From JBCBGF01 sp039193455 (GTDB lineage: Bacteria > Pseudomonadota > Alphaproteobacteria > Rhodobacterales > Rhodobacteraceae), in the NCBI GenBank assembly GCA_039193455.1, contig JBCCWO010000018.1, positions 14,957 to 78,956 of the forward strand: a DNA stretch of 64,000 bases, written 5' to 3'. The notes beneath the pieces are model-generated. The model was not told where the DNA came from and did not search any database. It was given only the letters and a program-made list of their open reading frames with translations. Position 1 is the first letter of the stretch. Each line of letters begins with the position of its first letter. Made by a program: the position numbers and the translations under genes. Shown one piece after another: positions 52,242 through 61,656 of this stretch.

Positions 52242-53668
52242 CTGTCGGCCCAAGGGCCGTAGCCGAACATCATGTAGTCCTTCTGATAGGCGGCGCGACA
52301 CGCGGCCTCGAGCGAGGCATCGTAGATCTCTGCCAGCGCATAGGGCCGTTCCGTGGCGGCGGTGGCCGGACCGACATCCAGTGGGCCGATCTTGCCCGCC
52401 AGGCGCGGCAGTTCTTTGTCCAGCTCATCGTCGCGCAGGATCGCATCGGGCAGCGTGAAATCCGCCATGCCCTGCACCAGCCGCGTTTGTGTGGCCCAGG
52501 CCCCGTCGACCCGGATCGAGGTCTGGCCGTTCAGGTTCCCCTTCAGAAAGGTCAGAAACCCCAGGAACGCGGCCTGATGGGCGGCGGGCTTGTACGCCGC
52601 GTCGCAGGGGCCCTCGGGCAAGGGGATGCCGTACGTGTCCCGCAGCGCGGCGCGGATGCCAACAAAGGCGGGGGCCTCGGTCGGCAGGATGAACTTGCAA
52701 AACGCCCGGTGCGCGCGGGCAAGCGGGTGCGAGACCACCGTAAAGCTGAGGTGTCGTCCTCGCTGCCGCTTCCACTGTCGCAGCTCTTTTTGGGTGCGCC
52801 CGGCGATCAGCTCATCCTCGGGCACCGCGTCGAGCGCGGCCATCCAGGGGCGCACACGTTCGCTGGGGCTGCATTTGATCGGCATGTAGAGGACCGGGGC
52901 CTCTTTGCACAGGACGAAGGCCGGTACGTTGGGCCCGCGGGCCGGCTCAAACTCAGGCAGGGCGTCGAGGTCAAAGGGGTCGCGCGCCGACAGCACCTTT
53001 TGCATCTCGGCAAAGTTAGACACCTTCTCGGACATCGGACGCGGGTTTTGCACCTTGCCCTTCTGGGCCGGTTTCTTGCGCCGTTCGCCACCGCCCAGAT
53101 AGCGCGCAAGCCCGTCCAACACGTCATCATCGCCGAGTTCGGTGTAATCGATGCTAAAGGCGGTTTGGCCGGTGGACTGCAACATATGCCGGATGTCGGC
53201 CAGATAGGCGCGCCGCCCGTGGGCGTAGTCGTCAAATTCGCGCGCGTCGAACCGGGCCTTGCCGGAGCGCGCGGAATTCATGTCGCCCAGCCACCACTGC
53301 CCTGTCGCGCGGGCAATTTTCAGCGAGACATAGCTTTGCACCGGGTTGCGCGTCAGCACGATCTTGGCGCAGCGGCGGTTGTGCAGACAGTGGTCGAGAA
53401 CCCGGGGGTCATGGTCGCTGAACAGCCGAAATCCACCGATCCCGTCGGTCGCGGCGCGCAAGGCGCCGATCATGGCCAGCGGATCGGCGTCGCGCATCGT
53501 GACCGAGCGACCAAACAGCGTGCGTGTGTCCGGGGCGCCGATGAACCGGGGGTTAAAGACCTCACCATAGCTGGTGATGCCGTCGTAGTTGTTGAGTTTT
53601 TCCTCCAGCGCGTTCGATCCCGTGCGCATATCCGCCAGGACCACGAAGAACTCAAAGGCGGGGGCCAT
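52238..53668 (-). CDS. NodH-like sulfotransferase
   Basis: The 476-residue protein starts with a PAPS-binding segment LADMRTGSNALEEKLNNYDGI, resembling the 5'-phosphosulfate loop, and has KIVLTRNPVQSYVSLKIA, resembling the 3'-phosphate site of NodH-type sulfotransferases. A second sulfotransferase-like part from about 260 (VVSHPLARAHRAFCKFILP) suggests two fused modules. It would transfer sulfate to a surface sugar. It is first in reading order before the glycosyltransferase genes, on the same strand and three bases from the next gene. Confidence 0.75.
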   Translation of the reverse strand: MAPAFEFFVVLADMRTGSNALEEKLNNYDGITSYGEVFNPRFIGAPDTRTLFGRSVTMRDADPLAMIGALRAATDGIGGFRLFSDHDPRVLDHCLHNRRCAKIVLTRNPVQSYVSLKIARATGQWWLGDMNSARSGKARFDAREFDDYAHGRRAYLADIRHMLQSTGQTAFSIDYTELGDDDVLDGLARYLGGGERRKKPAQKGKVQNPRPMSEKVSNFAEMQKVLSARDPFDLDALPEFEPARGPNVPAFVLCKEAPVLYMPIKCSPSERVRPWMAALDAVPEDELIAGRTQKELRQWKRQRGRHLSFTVVSHPLARAHRAFCKFILPTEAPAFVGIRAALRDTYGIPLPEGPCDAAYKPAAHQAAFLGFLTFLKGNLNGQTSIRVDGAWATQTRLVQGMADFTLPDAILRDDELDKELPRLAGKIGPLDVGPATAATERPYALAEIYDASLEAACRAAYQKDYMMFGYGPWADS

Positions 53669-53671
53669 GGT

Positions 53672-55366
53672 CTACTCCGCTGCGTAGGCGCGTCGCGTCT
53701 GCCGCGCGTTCGGATCGCCATAGTCCGCGATCGGAAACTCACCGATGAGATGCGGGTGCATCCCTTCGTTCTTCAGGTTCTGCAGGAATTTCCCAAAGCC
53801 GCGCAGCGGTGTCAGCCGGGGCACTTCGGTCAGGCGATGCTGCCCGCGATGGCCAATCTCGTCGAGGATGATGTGCAAAGGTTCTACCGGGTTTTCCAGA
53901 AACTCGGACAGCGACCAGATGCGGACCCGGGCCCGTGTCTGCGGCGCGCGCAGGATCTTGAGGTAGGCTGTTTCCGCCTTTTGCAGACGCGCGGCCTGTT
54001 CCCGGATCGCGGCGAAATCGCGCGAAGACTGGAAAAGGGGCACCGACCAAGCACCGCTGATGACGGAGATCTGCGCGTTGGGATCTGCGGCGATGAAACG
54101 GGTGATCTTTTGGTTGTCACGGGGGCCAAAGGCAAAACACTGCCGTTCGCCGCGGGTGTTCCAGATCAGGTTGGCGAGGAACGCCGTGGGGTTATAGTCC
54201 CGCAACGCCGCGCTGTCCGAAAGCGCGCCGGCATAGATGTCGGCCCCGCCCGCAAACTGCGCGCGGTCTGGCGCGTAAAGGTGGCCATGCGTTGAGCAGG
54301 TGCCATGCTGCGTCAGCCAGGGGGCGAAGTCTTCGAAGAGTTCTGCGAACCCGGACAGCGCCGAATAGGGCGCCGCGGTCTTGCCGTTTTCCCAATCCCA
54401 GTTGGGGAAGCGGCTTTGCATGTAAAGCCCGGCCCGCCCCCGTGTGCGACGGTCCACCGCCTGTGCAAAGACGCGGTCGATCTGTCCCGGGTTCGGATCA
54501 GCGCGCTGGGTGGGCGTGCCTTGGCCCAGAAAGCTCGCATACAGGCGATCGGCCTTGGGCCAGACCTTGCGCGCGACGAAACAGTCGGAGCGCCGCAGAA
54601 GCTGCAGGTGATCGTCGTAGAAAATGTGCGGTTTGCCCTGAAAATCGAATTTTGACAGGGTCAACGAACGGCTTTCGATCCGGCGGGAATGCAGGCGGAC
54701 GACCGTTTGAAAGTAGCTTTCATCCGGAATCCACACCCGCTTGAAATACCGCTCGAACTCGGGCCGCCGGTCGTCGCCCAGGATCTTGGTCAGCGTCCGG
54801 CGCGTCAGGCACCACCATTGCGAGCCCAGATGCGGGACGATGCCGGGCGGGATGCGGCGGCGGCGGCCGACCATCTTTTGCAGGCTGACATAGCGGTCAA
54901 AGAGGAAACGCTGGCGCTTCCACGAAAACGGGAAGCTATACCAAAAGCGCTCATGATCGAGGCCGCCGGTTGTCCAGGGCACATCGCGGGTCGTCACGCT
55001 TTCGATGAAATCGGTGTTGAGGTGATCGAGCAGGTAGCTGCGCAGATCCGCAACGGGGCGCAACGGCAGGCACGACCCCGAGGCCAGAAAGACATGCTGC
55101 ACCTCGGGGAACCGGTCGAGCATCAGCTGCGCCGCGTTCTGGGATGCCGCCACCAAGGACCAAGTGCCCCAATCACAATGCCCGCGATCCGCAAAAACGA
55201 CCGAGTCAAAATCAGCCAGCTGCAGGGCCAGTCTGCCATAGGCGGCTTTCGGGACGGACCTGTCCACGTGGATCACGACCGGGCAACCGGCCTGAGCCCA
55301 GTGCCGCGCCACCTGTGCCGCCCGGTCAAGCGGTTCGTGCACCAGCATGACGAAACCCACCGTCAT
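53672..55366 (-). CDS. Core-2/I-branching-like beta-1,6-N-acetylglucosaminyltransferase with C-terminal extension (DUF5928)
   Basis: The 564-residue protein opens with VGFVMLVHEPLDRAAQVARHW and has DRSVPKAAYGRL, FADRGHCDWGTWSLVAASQ and LASGSCLPLRPVADL. These recall Core-2/I-branching enzymes. After about 330 comes a distinct second domain (SGFAELFEDFAPWL, WSVPLFQSSRDFAAI) typical of the long Rhodobacteraceae form. The ATG at 55366 overlaps the stop of the next gene by four bases; an in-frame start at 55444 is less likely. It probably builds a surface glycan. Confidence 0.75.
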   Translation of the reverse strand: MTVGFVMLVHEPLDRAAQVARHWAQAGCPVVIHVDRSVPKAAYGRLALQLADFDSVVFADRGHCDWGTWSLVAASQNAAQLMLDRFPEVQHVFLASGSCLPLRPVADLRSYLLDHLNTDFIESVTTRDVPWTTGGLDHERFWYSFPFSWKRQRFLFDRYVSLQKMVGRRRRIPPGIVPHLGSQWWCLTRRTLTKILGDDRRPEFERYFKRVWIPDESYFQTVVRLHSRRIESRSLTLSKFDFQGKPHIFYDDHLQLLRRSDCFVARKVWPKADRLYASFLGQGTPTQRADPNPGQIDRVFAQAVDRRTRGRAGLYMQSRFPNWDWENGKTAAPYSALSGFAELFEDFAPWLTQHGTCSTHGHLYAPDRAQFAGGADIYAGALSDSAALRDYNPTAFLANLIWNTRGERQCFAFGPRDNQKITRFIAADPNAQISVISGAWSVPLFQSSRDFAAIREQAARLQKAETAYLKILRAPQTRARVRIWSLSEFLENPVEPLHIILDEIGHRGQHRLTEVPRLTPLRGFGKFLQNLKNEGMHPHLIGEFPIADYGDPNARQTRRAYAAE

Positions 55367-56364
55367 GCCCAGTTCCCCTTGGACATCAGGCCCAACAGCT
55401 CCATCTGCCGCCAGTTGATGTATTTCTCGGACCAGGCGCACCACAACTCAGGCATGCGATCCTGGCCCTGATAGGCCTTGTATTCGCGGCTGGCGGCATA
55501 GTGTTGGCGTCGCGTCAGCTCTTCGGCTGATTTCGCGGCGAAGGTATCCAGGAACTTGGCATGCAGCAGGCAGCCCGATGCCTTTTCGCCCCCCCATTCG
55601 TCGTAGACCCGGTTCAATCCCCGGGGCAGCATCGTGTGGGTTGAGCTTGCATAGGCAAACCGCCGTTCCCACCGCACCAGCGGGATCTTATTCAGCGCGG
55701 GGCCAAGGGCGGGTTGTTCGGGAAAGAACACCCGCGCCCGGGGGCCGCCCTGGATCCACAGGTTATGGAAGCGGGGGTTCTGCTCCATCGTGTAGTTTCC
55801 GCTGTCGAACCAGGCCGCAATCTCGAACGGGTCCTGGCCCTCGCGATAGGGCTGCGCATCGACCGGGCCCTTGGGGTACATGTCCACCAGCATCGCCCCG
55901 AACGAACGGATCGACGAAGCGCTCAGCCAATCGGTCAGGGCGGGCAAGGTACGGGTGTCACAGAACGGGTAGATCAGGAACTCGTCCACATCCACGGTGA
56001 GCGTCCAGCGGCCGTTGGCATACCGATCCAAAAGCCCGTTGACCCAGTCGACCCCAAACCGGGACCGCTTATAGCTCGCTTCGGTGTACCACAGCGACAC
56101 GTCGGGCTGGTCGGCAAGGTACGCCCCCGATCCATCGTCTGATCCGTTGTCGACGAACAGAAAATGCCCGATGCCCAGACGGCGGTAGTAACGCAGAAAA
56201 TAGGGCAGGCGCACACGTTCGTTGCGCAGGGTCGAGATCAGGATCACATCGTCTGGCTTGATCTCTCGGGTGCGGTTGGCGACGGATTTCAGCTCTCGCT
56301 GCTTCATTGCCGCGCGCAACCGCAGCTTCTTGCGCAGCAGCCGAAGCCCGTAGGCGCCTAGCAC
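55363..56364 (-). CDS. Glycosyltransferase family 2/92-like protein
   Basis: The 333 residues start with a basic stretch and then TLRNERVRLPYFLRYYRRLGIGHFLFVDNGSDDGSG, the GT-A core with DNGSDD, and WTLTVDVDEFLIYP containing the DxD metal motif. It resembles bacterial GT92-type enzymes. Its stop overlaps the next gene, so the glycosyltransferase genes are coupled. The sugar is unknown. Confidence 0.8.
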   Translation of the reverse strand: MLGAYGLRLLRKKLRLRAAMKQRELKSVANRTREIKPDDVILISTLRNERVRLPYFLRYYRRLGIGHFLFVDNGSDDGSGAYLADQPDVSLWYTEASYKRSRFGVDWVNGLLDRYANGRWTLTVDVDEFLIYPFCDTRTLPALTDWLSASSIRSFGAMLVDMYPKGPVDAQPYREGQDPFEIAAWFDSGNYTMEQNPRFHNLWIQGGPRARVFFPEQPALGPALNKIPLVRWERRFAYASSTHTMLPRGLNRVYDEWGGEKASGCLLHAKFLDTFAAKSAEELTRRQHYAASREYKAYQGQDRMPELWCAWSEKYINWRQMELLGLMSKGNWA

Positions 56365-56407
56365 GGGCCGTCTCGCCAGGCAAAAAAGACAGCAGCGCGC
56401 CTACGCG

Positions 56408-57538
56408 TCAGATGGCCGCCAGAACTGTCTCCAGATGCGAATCCCATGTCGGATGGTGCGGGCGCGGGGCCCTGTCCTGTGTTTGCCGCTGCTCTTTATC
56501 CCCACCGCTCAACAAGTCGTCGACGGCGTTGCACCAGTGATACATTCCGGTTGAGGACACGTAAACGGGGATATCGCCCAGAACTTCGCGGAACACCGGC
56601 AGATCCTGGCAGATGATCGGAATTCCGCGCAAAGCCGCCTCGATCACCGGAAACCCATAGCCCTCGGCCAAGCTTGGGTGCAGCAAAGCAGTGGCCCCGG
56701 ACATCAGGGTCGCCACCGCCCCATCGGACAGGCCCGACATTTCGCGCACTGTCCCGGCCACCGTCAGGTGATCGAGACGCGCCATCAAGGCCGCATCGCC
56801 CCAGCCACGCGCCCCGGCCAGGATCAATGTGGGCGCCCTGGGTCCCAGCCGGGCGGTAAGGTCCTGCCATACGTCCAGCAGCAGGCCCTGGTTTTTGCGG
56901 GGGTCGATGGTGCCTACTGACAAGAAGTAGGGTGCGCCGGGCGGCGTCGTCAGCGGCGCGGGATCTGCCAGGGTTACGCCAAGCGGGGCAATGACATAAT
57001 CGGCCTTGGCCGGATCGAGGTGCCGCGCGATGGCCGCCTGCGTTGCCTGGTTTGCGCAGATGATCCGGTCCGCATGCGCCTCGACCGCCGCCATCCGTTT
57101 GACAAAGCGAGGCACGGTTCCCGGGCGCTGGGTGTCGGGGTGATCGAGCGGAATCGCGTCATGAACCAGAACGGCAATCCGCAGCCCCGCGGCACCGACC
57201 CCGCCGAGCGTGCGGTGGGACAGGTTGCTGTGCCCGGTGTTGAGATAGACGGCGTCCTTGGGCAGCGTCCGCCCCAGCATCTTTGCAAGGCCCTGTTTGA
57301 CGCAGCGCCCCACGGCGCGGCGGCGCAACGTGGCTTCCGCGCGGGCCTGCGGTCGGGGCAGGCGCCGTCGCATCCTGCCGAGCGTATCGATGGGATCCCA
57401 ATCGCGCCGACCTGTCAGCGCATCGCGCAACACGATCAACCCGTCGGCATCGACAAGGATGTAGCCAAGCGCCGTGCGTGTCAGCCCGAAGACAGGGGCC
57501 CCTAACGCGAGGAGCCCGCCCAGATAGGCGAGCTCCAC
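56408..57538 (-). CDS. GT4-type glycosyltransferase (N-terminus without ordinary start codon)
   Basis: The protein has 376 residues from a GTG at 57538, with GT4 motifs SVGTIDPRKNQGLLLDVW, LILAGARGWG and PSLAEGYGFPVIEAALRG. Conserved sequence continues upstream of 57538 in frame: CLDVTRLVSRAGRGPFTGIDRV covers 57601-57536 and resembles the true N-terminus of family members. That frame runs back to the galU stop at 57629-57631 with no ATG, GTG or TTG. The start is therefore a CTG (57625 or 57619), or a non-standard event, or a sequence error. It follows galU with no gap. Confidence 0.75.
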   Translation of the reverse strand: MELAYLGGLLALGAPVFGLTRTALGYILVDADGLIVLRDALTGRRDWDPIDTLGRMRRRLPRPQARAEATLRRRAVGRCVKQGLAKMLGRTLPKDAVYLNTGHSNLSHRTLGGVGAAGLRIAVLVHDAIPLDHPDTQRPGTVPRFVKRMAAVEAHADRIICANQATQAAIARHLDPAKADYVIAPLGVTLADPAPLTTPPGAPYFLSVGTIDPRKNQGLLLDVWQDLTARLGPRAPTLILAGARGWGDAALMARLDHLTVAGTVREMSGLSDGAVATLMSGATALLHPSLAEGYGFPVIEAALRGIPIICQDLPVFREVLGDIPVYVSSTGMYHWCNAVDDLLSGGDKEQRQTQDRAPRPHHPTWDSHLETVLAAI

Positions 57539-57628
57539 ACGATCAATTCCGGTGAACGGTCCGCGCCCGGCGCGACTGACCAGACGGGTGACGTCCAGAC
57601 AGTATGCGGGCGCAGGCAGCGTCAGGTT

Positions 57629-58522
57629 CTACTGCGCCGCTTTTTCCAGCGCCATCATCTCGCGCAGGTAGCGGTGGAAACCATCCCGCAGATCTTCGCG
57701 CGCCAGTCCGAAGGCGACGGTGGCCTGCAGGAAGCCCGACTTCGAACCGCAATCGAACCGCTGGCCGTTGAAGCGCAGCCCATAGACCGGGCGGTCGGCC
57801 CGAATTTCTTCGGCGATCGCATCGGTCAATTGGATCTCGCCCCCGGCGCCGCTGCTGGTGCGGTTGAGGTTCCGCATCACATCGGGCGACAGGATGTACC
57901 GCCCAATGACGGCCAGGTTCGACGGTGCTTTGCCCGGCTCGGGCTTTTCGACCATGCTGCGCACCTGCACGAGCGCGCCCATATCTTCGGACACATCAAG
58001 TACGCCGTAGGACGACGTCTCGGATGGGGGCACCTCCATCGCGGCAACCATCGAGCCACCGGTGTTCTCATAGGCTTCGATCATCTGCTGCAGGCACGGG
58101 CGTTCGGCTGCGATCACGTCGTCAGGCAGGATCACCGCAAAGGGTTCATCCCCGATCAGGCGGCGGGCACACCAGACGGCGTGGCCCAGGCCCAGCGGTT
58201 TGTTCTGGCGGATATAGGCGATGGCGCCTGAATCCATGTTGGTCGTCTCAAGCGTTTCCAAGAGCTTGGTCTTGCCCTTGTTGCGCAGCGATGTCTCAAG
58301 CTCGGGGGCGTTGTCGAAGTAGTCCTCAAGCGCGCTCTTGCCGCGGGACGTCACAAAGATGAATTCCTGGATCCCGGCGGCCCGGGCTTCGTCAATGGCG
58401 TATTGAATCAGGGGGCGGTCGACCAGCGTCATAATTTCCTTCGGAACCGATTTGGTGGCCGGCAAAAAGCGTGTCCCCAAACCTGCAACCGGAAAGATCG
58501 CCTTGGTCACTTTGCGATTCAT
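57629..58522 (-). CDS. galU: UTP-glucose-1-phosphate uridylyltransferase
   Basis: The 297 residues show FPVAGLGTRFLPATKSVPKEIM, the nucleotide-binding motif, with EKPEPGKAPSNLAVIGRYIL and ALRFNGQRFDCGSKSGFLQA-like segments present. It makes UDP-glucose for surface glycans. GAGGGTAAATTT precedes ATG 58522, and the promoter should lie in the 120-base AT-rich gap upstream. The gene sits in the middle of glycosyltransferase genes, consistent with sugar-nucleotide supply. Confidence 0.95.
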   Translation of the reverse strand: MNRKVTKAIFPVAGLGTRFLPATKSVPKEIMTLVDRPLIQYAIDEARAAGIQEFIFVTSRGKSALEDYFDNAPELETSLRNKGKTKLLETLETTNMDSGAIAYIRQNKPLGLGHAVWCARRLIGDEPFAVILPDDVIAAERPCLQQMIEAYENTGGSMVAAMEVPPSETSSYGVLDVSEDMGALVQVRSMVEKPEPGKAPSNLAVIGRYILSPDVMRNLNRTSSGAGGEIQLTDAIAEEIRADRPVYGLRFNGQRFDCGSKSGFLQATVAFGLAREDLRDGFHRYLREMMALEKAAQ

Positions 58523-58642
58523 AAATTTACCCTCGTTACCCAGTTAAGTTACCACCGGCGCTCATTCGCCGGGGGAGTGGTCCACGCTATGTGGAGAAAC
58601 TTTGTCAAAAAAATGACCAAAACACACAGCCCACACCCATCA

Positions 58643-59875
58643 TCAAGTTTGCGCCAATCCGCGAATTTTCGCAACACGCGCTGTTTCCAATTCTAGTCGT
58701 TTTTGGAAACTGAGCATCGAAATGAGGCGTTCTGAGCGTACTGAACGCCCAAATATTCCGCCACTTTGGCACCAATAGCCCGGTGCGCGGTACTGAACCT
58801 TGTGAAAAAGAGTCGTCGGGCTGAGCACAAATAGACTGGCACGCGCACCATTGTCGACGAGCTTTGTGGCCGTGTCGCGCAAGGCGCGCGCCTGCCAGGG
58901 CCGCCCGCTGAGAATCACGGTTTCGCTGTCGGTCATGGGGATGGTCTGGAACTCGCCGGCGCTCTGTCCATCCCAGCCGGTCTGTGTTTCGCGACCCGCA
59001 CCATCCTTGGCGCCCGCGTCGAAACCGGCCAGCAGACGGTCGACGTCACCCGGGACGCAGTTGCCCCAAACCATATGGCGGATCAAACGCTTGCGCTCGG
59101 CCCCGCGGAGATCGGCCAAAGCTTTGGTCCGCTGGTCTTTCGGCGCATGGCGCGACAGGTAATAGGCGATGCTCGCGCCGATCTCATACAGGGTGCGCGG
59201 CACACGGCGTTGGGCGCGGATCTCAGACGGTGCCATCACGTGGACGACCTGGGCAAGCGGGACCAGACAGGTTGCGGCCCCCGTTTGCGCCAGCCGCAGG
59301 TTGAGGTCTGCGTCATCCATGAAAAACCGGAACGCCGGATCAAAGCCGCCCAGCTCGGCCAGAACGGCGCGCCGGTAGGCGCAATTTGTCCCCTCGGTGC
59401 GGATTGCCATGCCCGGTGGCGGCGGGACGATGCGGGCGGTGTCGCCGGGTTGGTCGAGATCGTGATGCTGGCCGAAGACATCAATGGCGCGCGCGCGCCA
59501 CTGAAAGCTGATCCCGTTGCGGCCGCGCACGTAACCGCCCGTTGCGGCAACCGCGGGGTCGTCAAAGGGCGCCGTCAGGTGGGCGAGCCAGGTGGGTTCG
59601 GCATAGGCATCGTCATCGAGAAACGCGATGATATCGCCGCCCGCGGCCCGAAGGCCCGCATTGCGCGCCGCCGCGATATTGGGTTTGTCGAAGGGCACCG
59701 TGCGCAGATAGCGGCCCAACCGATGGCCTTGGGCCGCGCGGATCCCCGCCGGATCGGCGACAACGACAATCTCAAAAGGGGGATGCAGCTGTTGGCCCAG
59801 GGCCGTCAGGGCAAGGGCAAGCTCATTTGGCCGCCCGCGCGAGACGACGATGACACTGACCCGGCGCGCGCCCAT
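58643..59875 (-). CDS. Family 2 glycosyltransferase
   Basis: The 410-residue enzyme has the GT-A start VSVIVVSRGRPNELALALTAL, the DDD metal motif in IIAFLDDDAYAEPTWLAH and the acceptor-side FRFFMDDADLNLRL. The C-terminal 130 residues (from about 280) have no recognised domain. It belongs to the surface-polysaccharide block, between galU and cysQ, and follows cysQ by 21 bases on the same strand. Confidence 0.85.
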   Translation of the reverse strand: MGARRVSVIVVSRGRPNELALALTALGQQLHPPFEIVVVADPAGIRAAQGHRLGRYLRTVPFDKPNIAAARNAGLRAAGGDIIAFLDDDAYAEPTWLAHLTAPFDDPAVAATGGYVRGRNGISFQWRARAIDVFGQHHDLDQPGDTARIVPPPPGMAIRTEGTNCAYRRAVLAELGGFDPAFRFFMDDADLNLRLAQTGAATCLVPLAQVVHVMAPSEIRAQRRVPRTLYEIGASIAYYLSRHAPKDQRTKALADLRGAERKRLIRHMVWGNCVPGDVDRLLAGFDAGAKDGAGRETQTGWDGQSAGEFQTIPMTDSETVILSGRPWQARALRDTATKLVDNGARASLFVLSPTTLFHKVQYRAPGYWCQSGGIFGRSVRSERLISMLSFQKRLELETARVAKIRGLAQT

Positions 59876-59896
59876 GTGATGACGCCCGCCCAGGGA

Positions 59897-60700
59897 TCAG
59901 GTGTCGGCGGCCTGCAGCGTGACCCCGGGCGCGTAGCCTATGAAGAACGGGTTTTCATAGCCTGCCTTGCCGTAGCGCAGGGGGCTGTGATCATCAAAGC
60001 GCACGACCGAGCCGCCGGCGCCTTGCAAAACCGCCTGTCCGGCTGCCGTGTCCCACTCCATCGTGCGGCCAAGGCGCGGGTAGAAATCGGCCTCGCCCGC
60101 GGCGACCAGGCAGAACTTCAGCGATGATCCGGCGCTTTTCATATCTGCGATCTGGTAGCGGTTGATATAGTCATCGGTCGCGGCATCGCGATGCGATTTC
60201 GACGCGACCACCCGCAATGCGCCCGTGTCGGGATCGGCCACGTGCAACGCGCGGGTCGTCCCCACGGCGTCTTTCGCGAAGGGCCCGGTTTCCTCGACGG
60301 TCTGGCCGTCGGCGCGGGTAAAGAACATCCGCTCTTTGGCGGGCGCATAGACGACACCGCGCAGCGGCACGCCGTCTTTCACGTAGGCAATGTTCACGGT
60401 GAAATCGCCGCGGCGCTGTACGAATTCCTTCGTGCCGTCGAGCGGATCGACGATCAGAAACTCGGACGCGGCGGTGCTGTGCGTTGCGGCCTGTTCCTCG
60501 GTGATCAGCGTCACATCGGGGAACACCGCGCGCAAACCAGCCGAAATCAGAGCATCGGCCTTTTCATCTGCTTCGGTCACCGGGCTGTCATCGGACTTGA
60601 CGCGCACATCGAAATCCTCGGCCGCGTAGACCTGCATGATCAGATCGCCCGCTTCCAGTGCGAGACGGCGCATTGTGCGTTCCAGAAGATCAAAATCCAC
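59897..60700 (-). CDS. cysQ: 3'(2'),5'-bisphosphate nucleotidase
   Basis: The 267 residues belong to the inositol monophosphatase superfamily, CysQ type: VTEADEKADALI, ITEEQAA, DPLDGTKEFVQRRGDFTVNIAYV and EWDTAAGQAVLQGAGG are the metal-binding and signature motifs. It hydrolyses PAP, the by-product of PAPS-dependent sulfotransferases. The start GTG at 60700 follows AAGGAGCG; the frame is open to 60802, but those codons do not fit. Neighbouring NodH-like sulfotransferase explains its presence here. Confidence 0.9.
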   Translation of the reverse strand: MDFDLLERTMRRLALEAGDLIMQVYAAEDFDVRVKSDDSPVTEADEKADALISAGLRAVFPDVTLITEEQAATHSTAASEFLIVDPLDGTKEFVQRRGDFTVNIAYVKDGVPLRGVVYAPAKERMFFTRADGQTVEETGPFAKDAVGTTRALHVADPDTGALRVVASKSHRDAATDDYINRYQIADMKSAGSSLKFCLVAAGEADFYPRLGRTMEWDTAAGQAVLQGAGGSVVRFDDHSPLRYGKAGYENPFFIGYAPGVTLQAADT

Positions 60701-60834
60701 GATTCGGCGCTCCTTGGCCCAGGATGTGTCACGGTGATTGCATTGAACCACGCCCGCCTTATGATGCGGCAACAAGAAAACGGCAAGAATTCCGCACCAC
60801 AAGCGGCGCGACCGTTTCCATGAGGCAGTCAGTT

Positions 60835-61656
60835 ATGTTCGAACGCCGACAATTGAACGGAACTCTCGGCTCGGCCGGGAATATCCTGTCACTGATCTTT
60901 CACAACACCGTCCGCACGGTGCGCAAGACCCATGGAAATGCAGTTGCCGCACTGATCATCAACATCGTTCAGATCGTTCTTATGGTGGCGGTCTTCTACT
61001 ACATGTTCACGCTTCTCGGTCTGCGCCAGATGGCCGTGCGCGGGGATTTCCTGCTGTATGTGATGAGCGGGATTTTCATGTTCATGGTGCACGTCAAGGC
61101 GATGAATGCCGTCATGAAGTCCGAGGGCCCGACCTCGCCCATGATGCAGCACCTGCCGATGAACACCGCGATTTCGATGGCTGGCGAGGCGCTGGGATCG
61201 CTGTACATTCAGGTTCTCGCGGTTTCGATCATCCTTTACGTCTATCATCTGGGGTGGGGACCGATTGAGATCATAGATCCCGTCGGTGCCTTTGCCATGC
61301 TGCTCTTGTCGTGGTTTTCGGGGGTCGCGGTCGGGGTCTTGCTTCTGGCGCTCAAGCCCTGGTTTCCAACGGTGATCCCGATGATCGCGCAGCTTTACAT
61401 GCGCGCGAACATGTTTGCGTCGGGCAAGATGTTTCTGGCCAATACGCTTCCGGCCTACATGCTGCCGGTTTTCGACTGGAACCCGCTGTTTCACACCATC
61501 GATCAGGCGCGTGGCTTTACGTTTATAAACTACAACCCGCATTTTTCGTCCGTGACATACCCTGTCTACGTTGCGGTCGTGTTGTTGGTGATCGGGCTGA
61601 TGGGTGAGTTTTTCACCCGCAAGAGTGCGTCGGTCAGCTGGGGTGCGCGCCAGTAG
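60835..61656 (+). CDS. ABC-2 type transporter permease (polysaccharide export)
   Basis: The 273-residue membrane protein has about six helices and starts MFERRQLNGTLGSAGNIL. Signature stretches GDFLLYVMSGIFMFMVHVKAMNAVMKSEGPTSPM and NPLFHTIDQARGF are typical of capsule/O-antigen-type export permeases. GAGG nine bases before ATG 60835 supports the start, and ATG 60820 is possible. No ATPase gene is adjacent. It is divergent from cysQ and overlaps the convergent alkB end by 23 bases. Confidence 0.8.
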   Translation: MFERRQLNGTLGSAGNILSLIFHNTVRTVRKTHGNAVAALIINIVQIVLMVAVFYYMFTLLGLRQMAVRGDFLLYVMSGIFMFMVHVKAMNAVMKSEGPTSPMMQHLPMNTAISMAGEALGSLYIQVLAVSIILYVYHLGWGPIEIIDPVGAFAMLLLSWFSGVAVGVLLLALKPWFPTVIPMIAQLYMRANMFASGKMFLANTLPAYMLPVFDWNPLFHTIDQARGFTFINYNPHFSSVTYPVYVAVVLLVIGLMGEFFTRKSASVSWGARQ

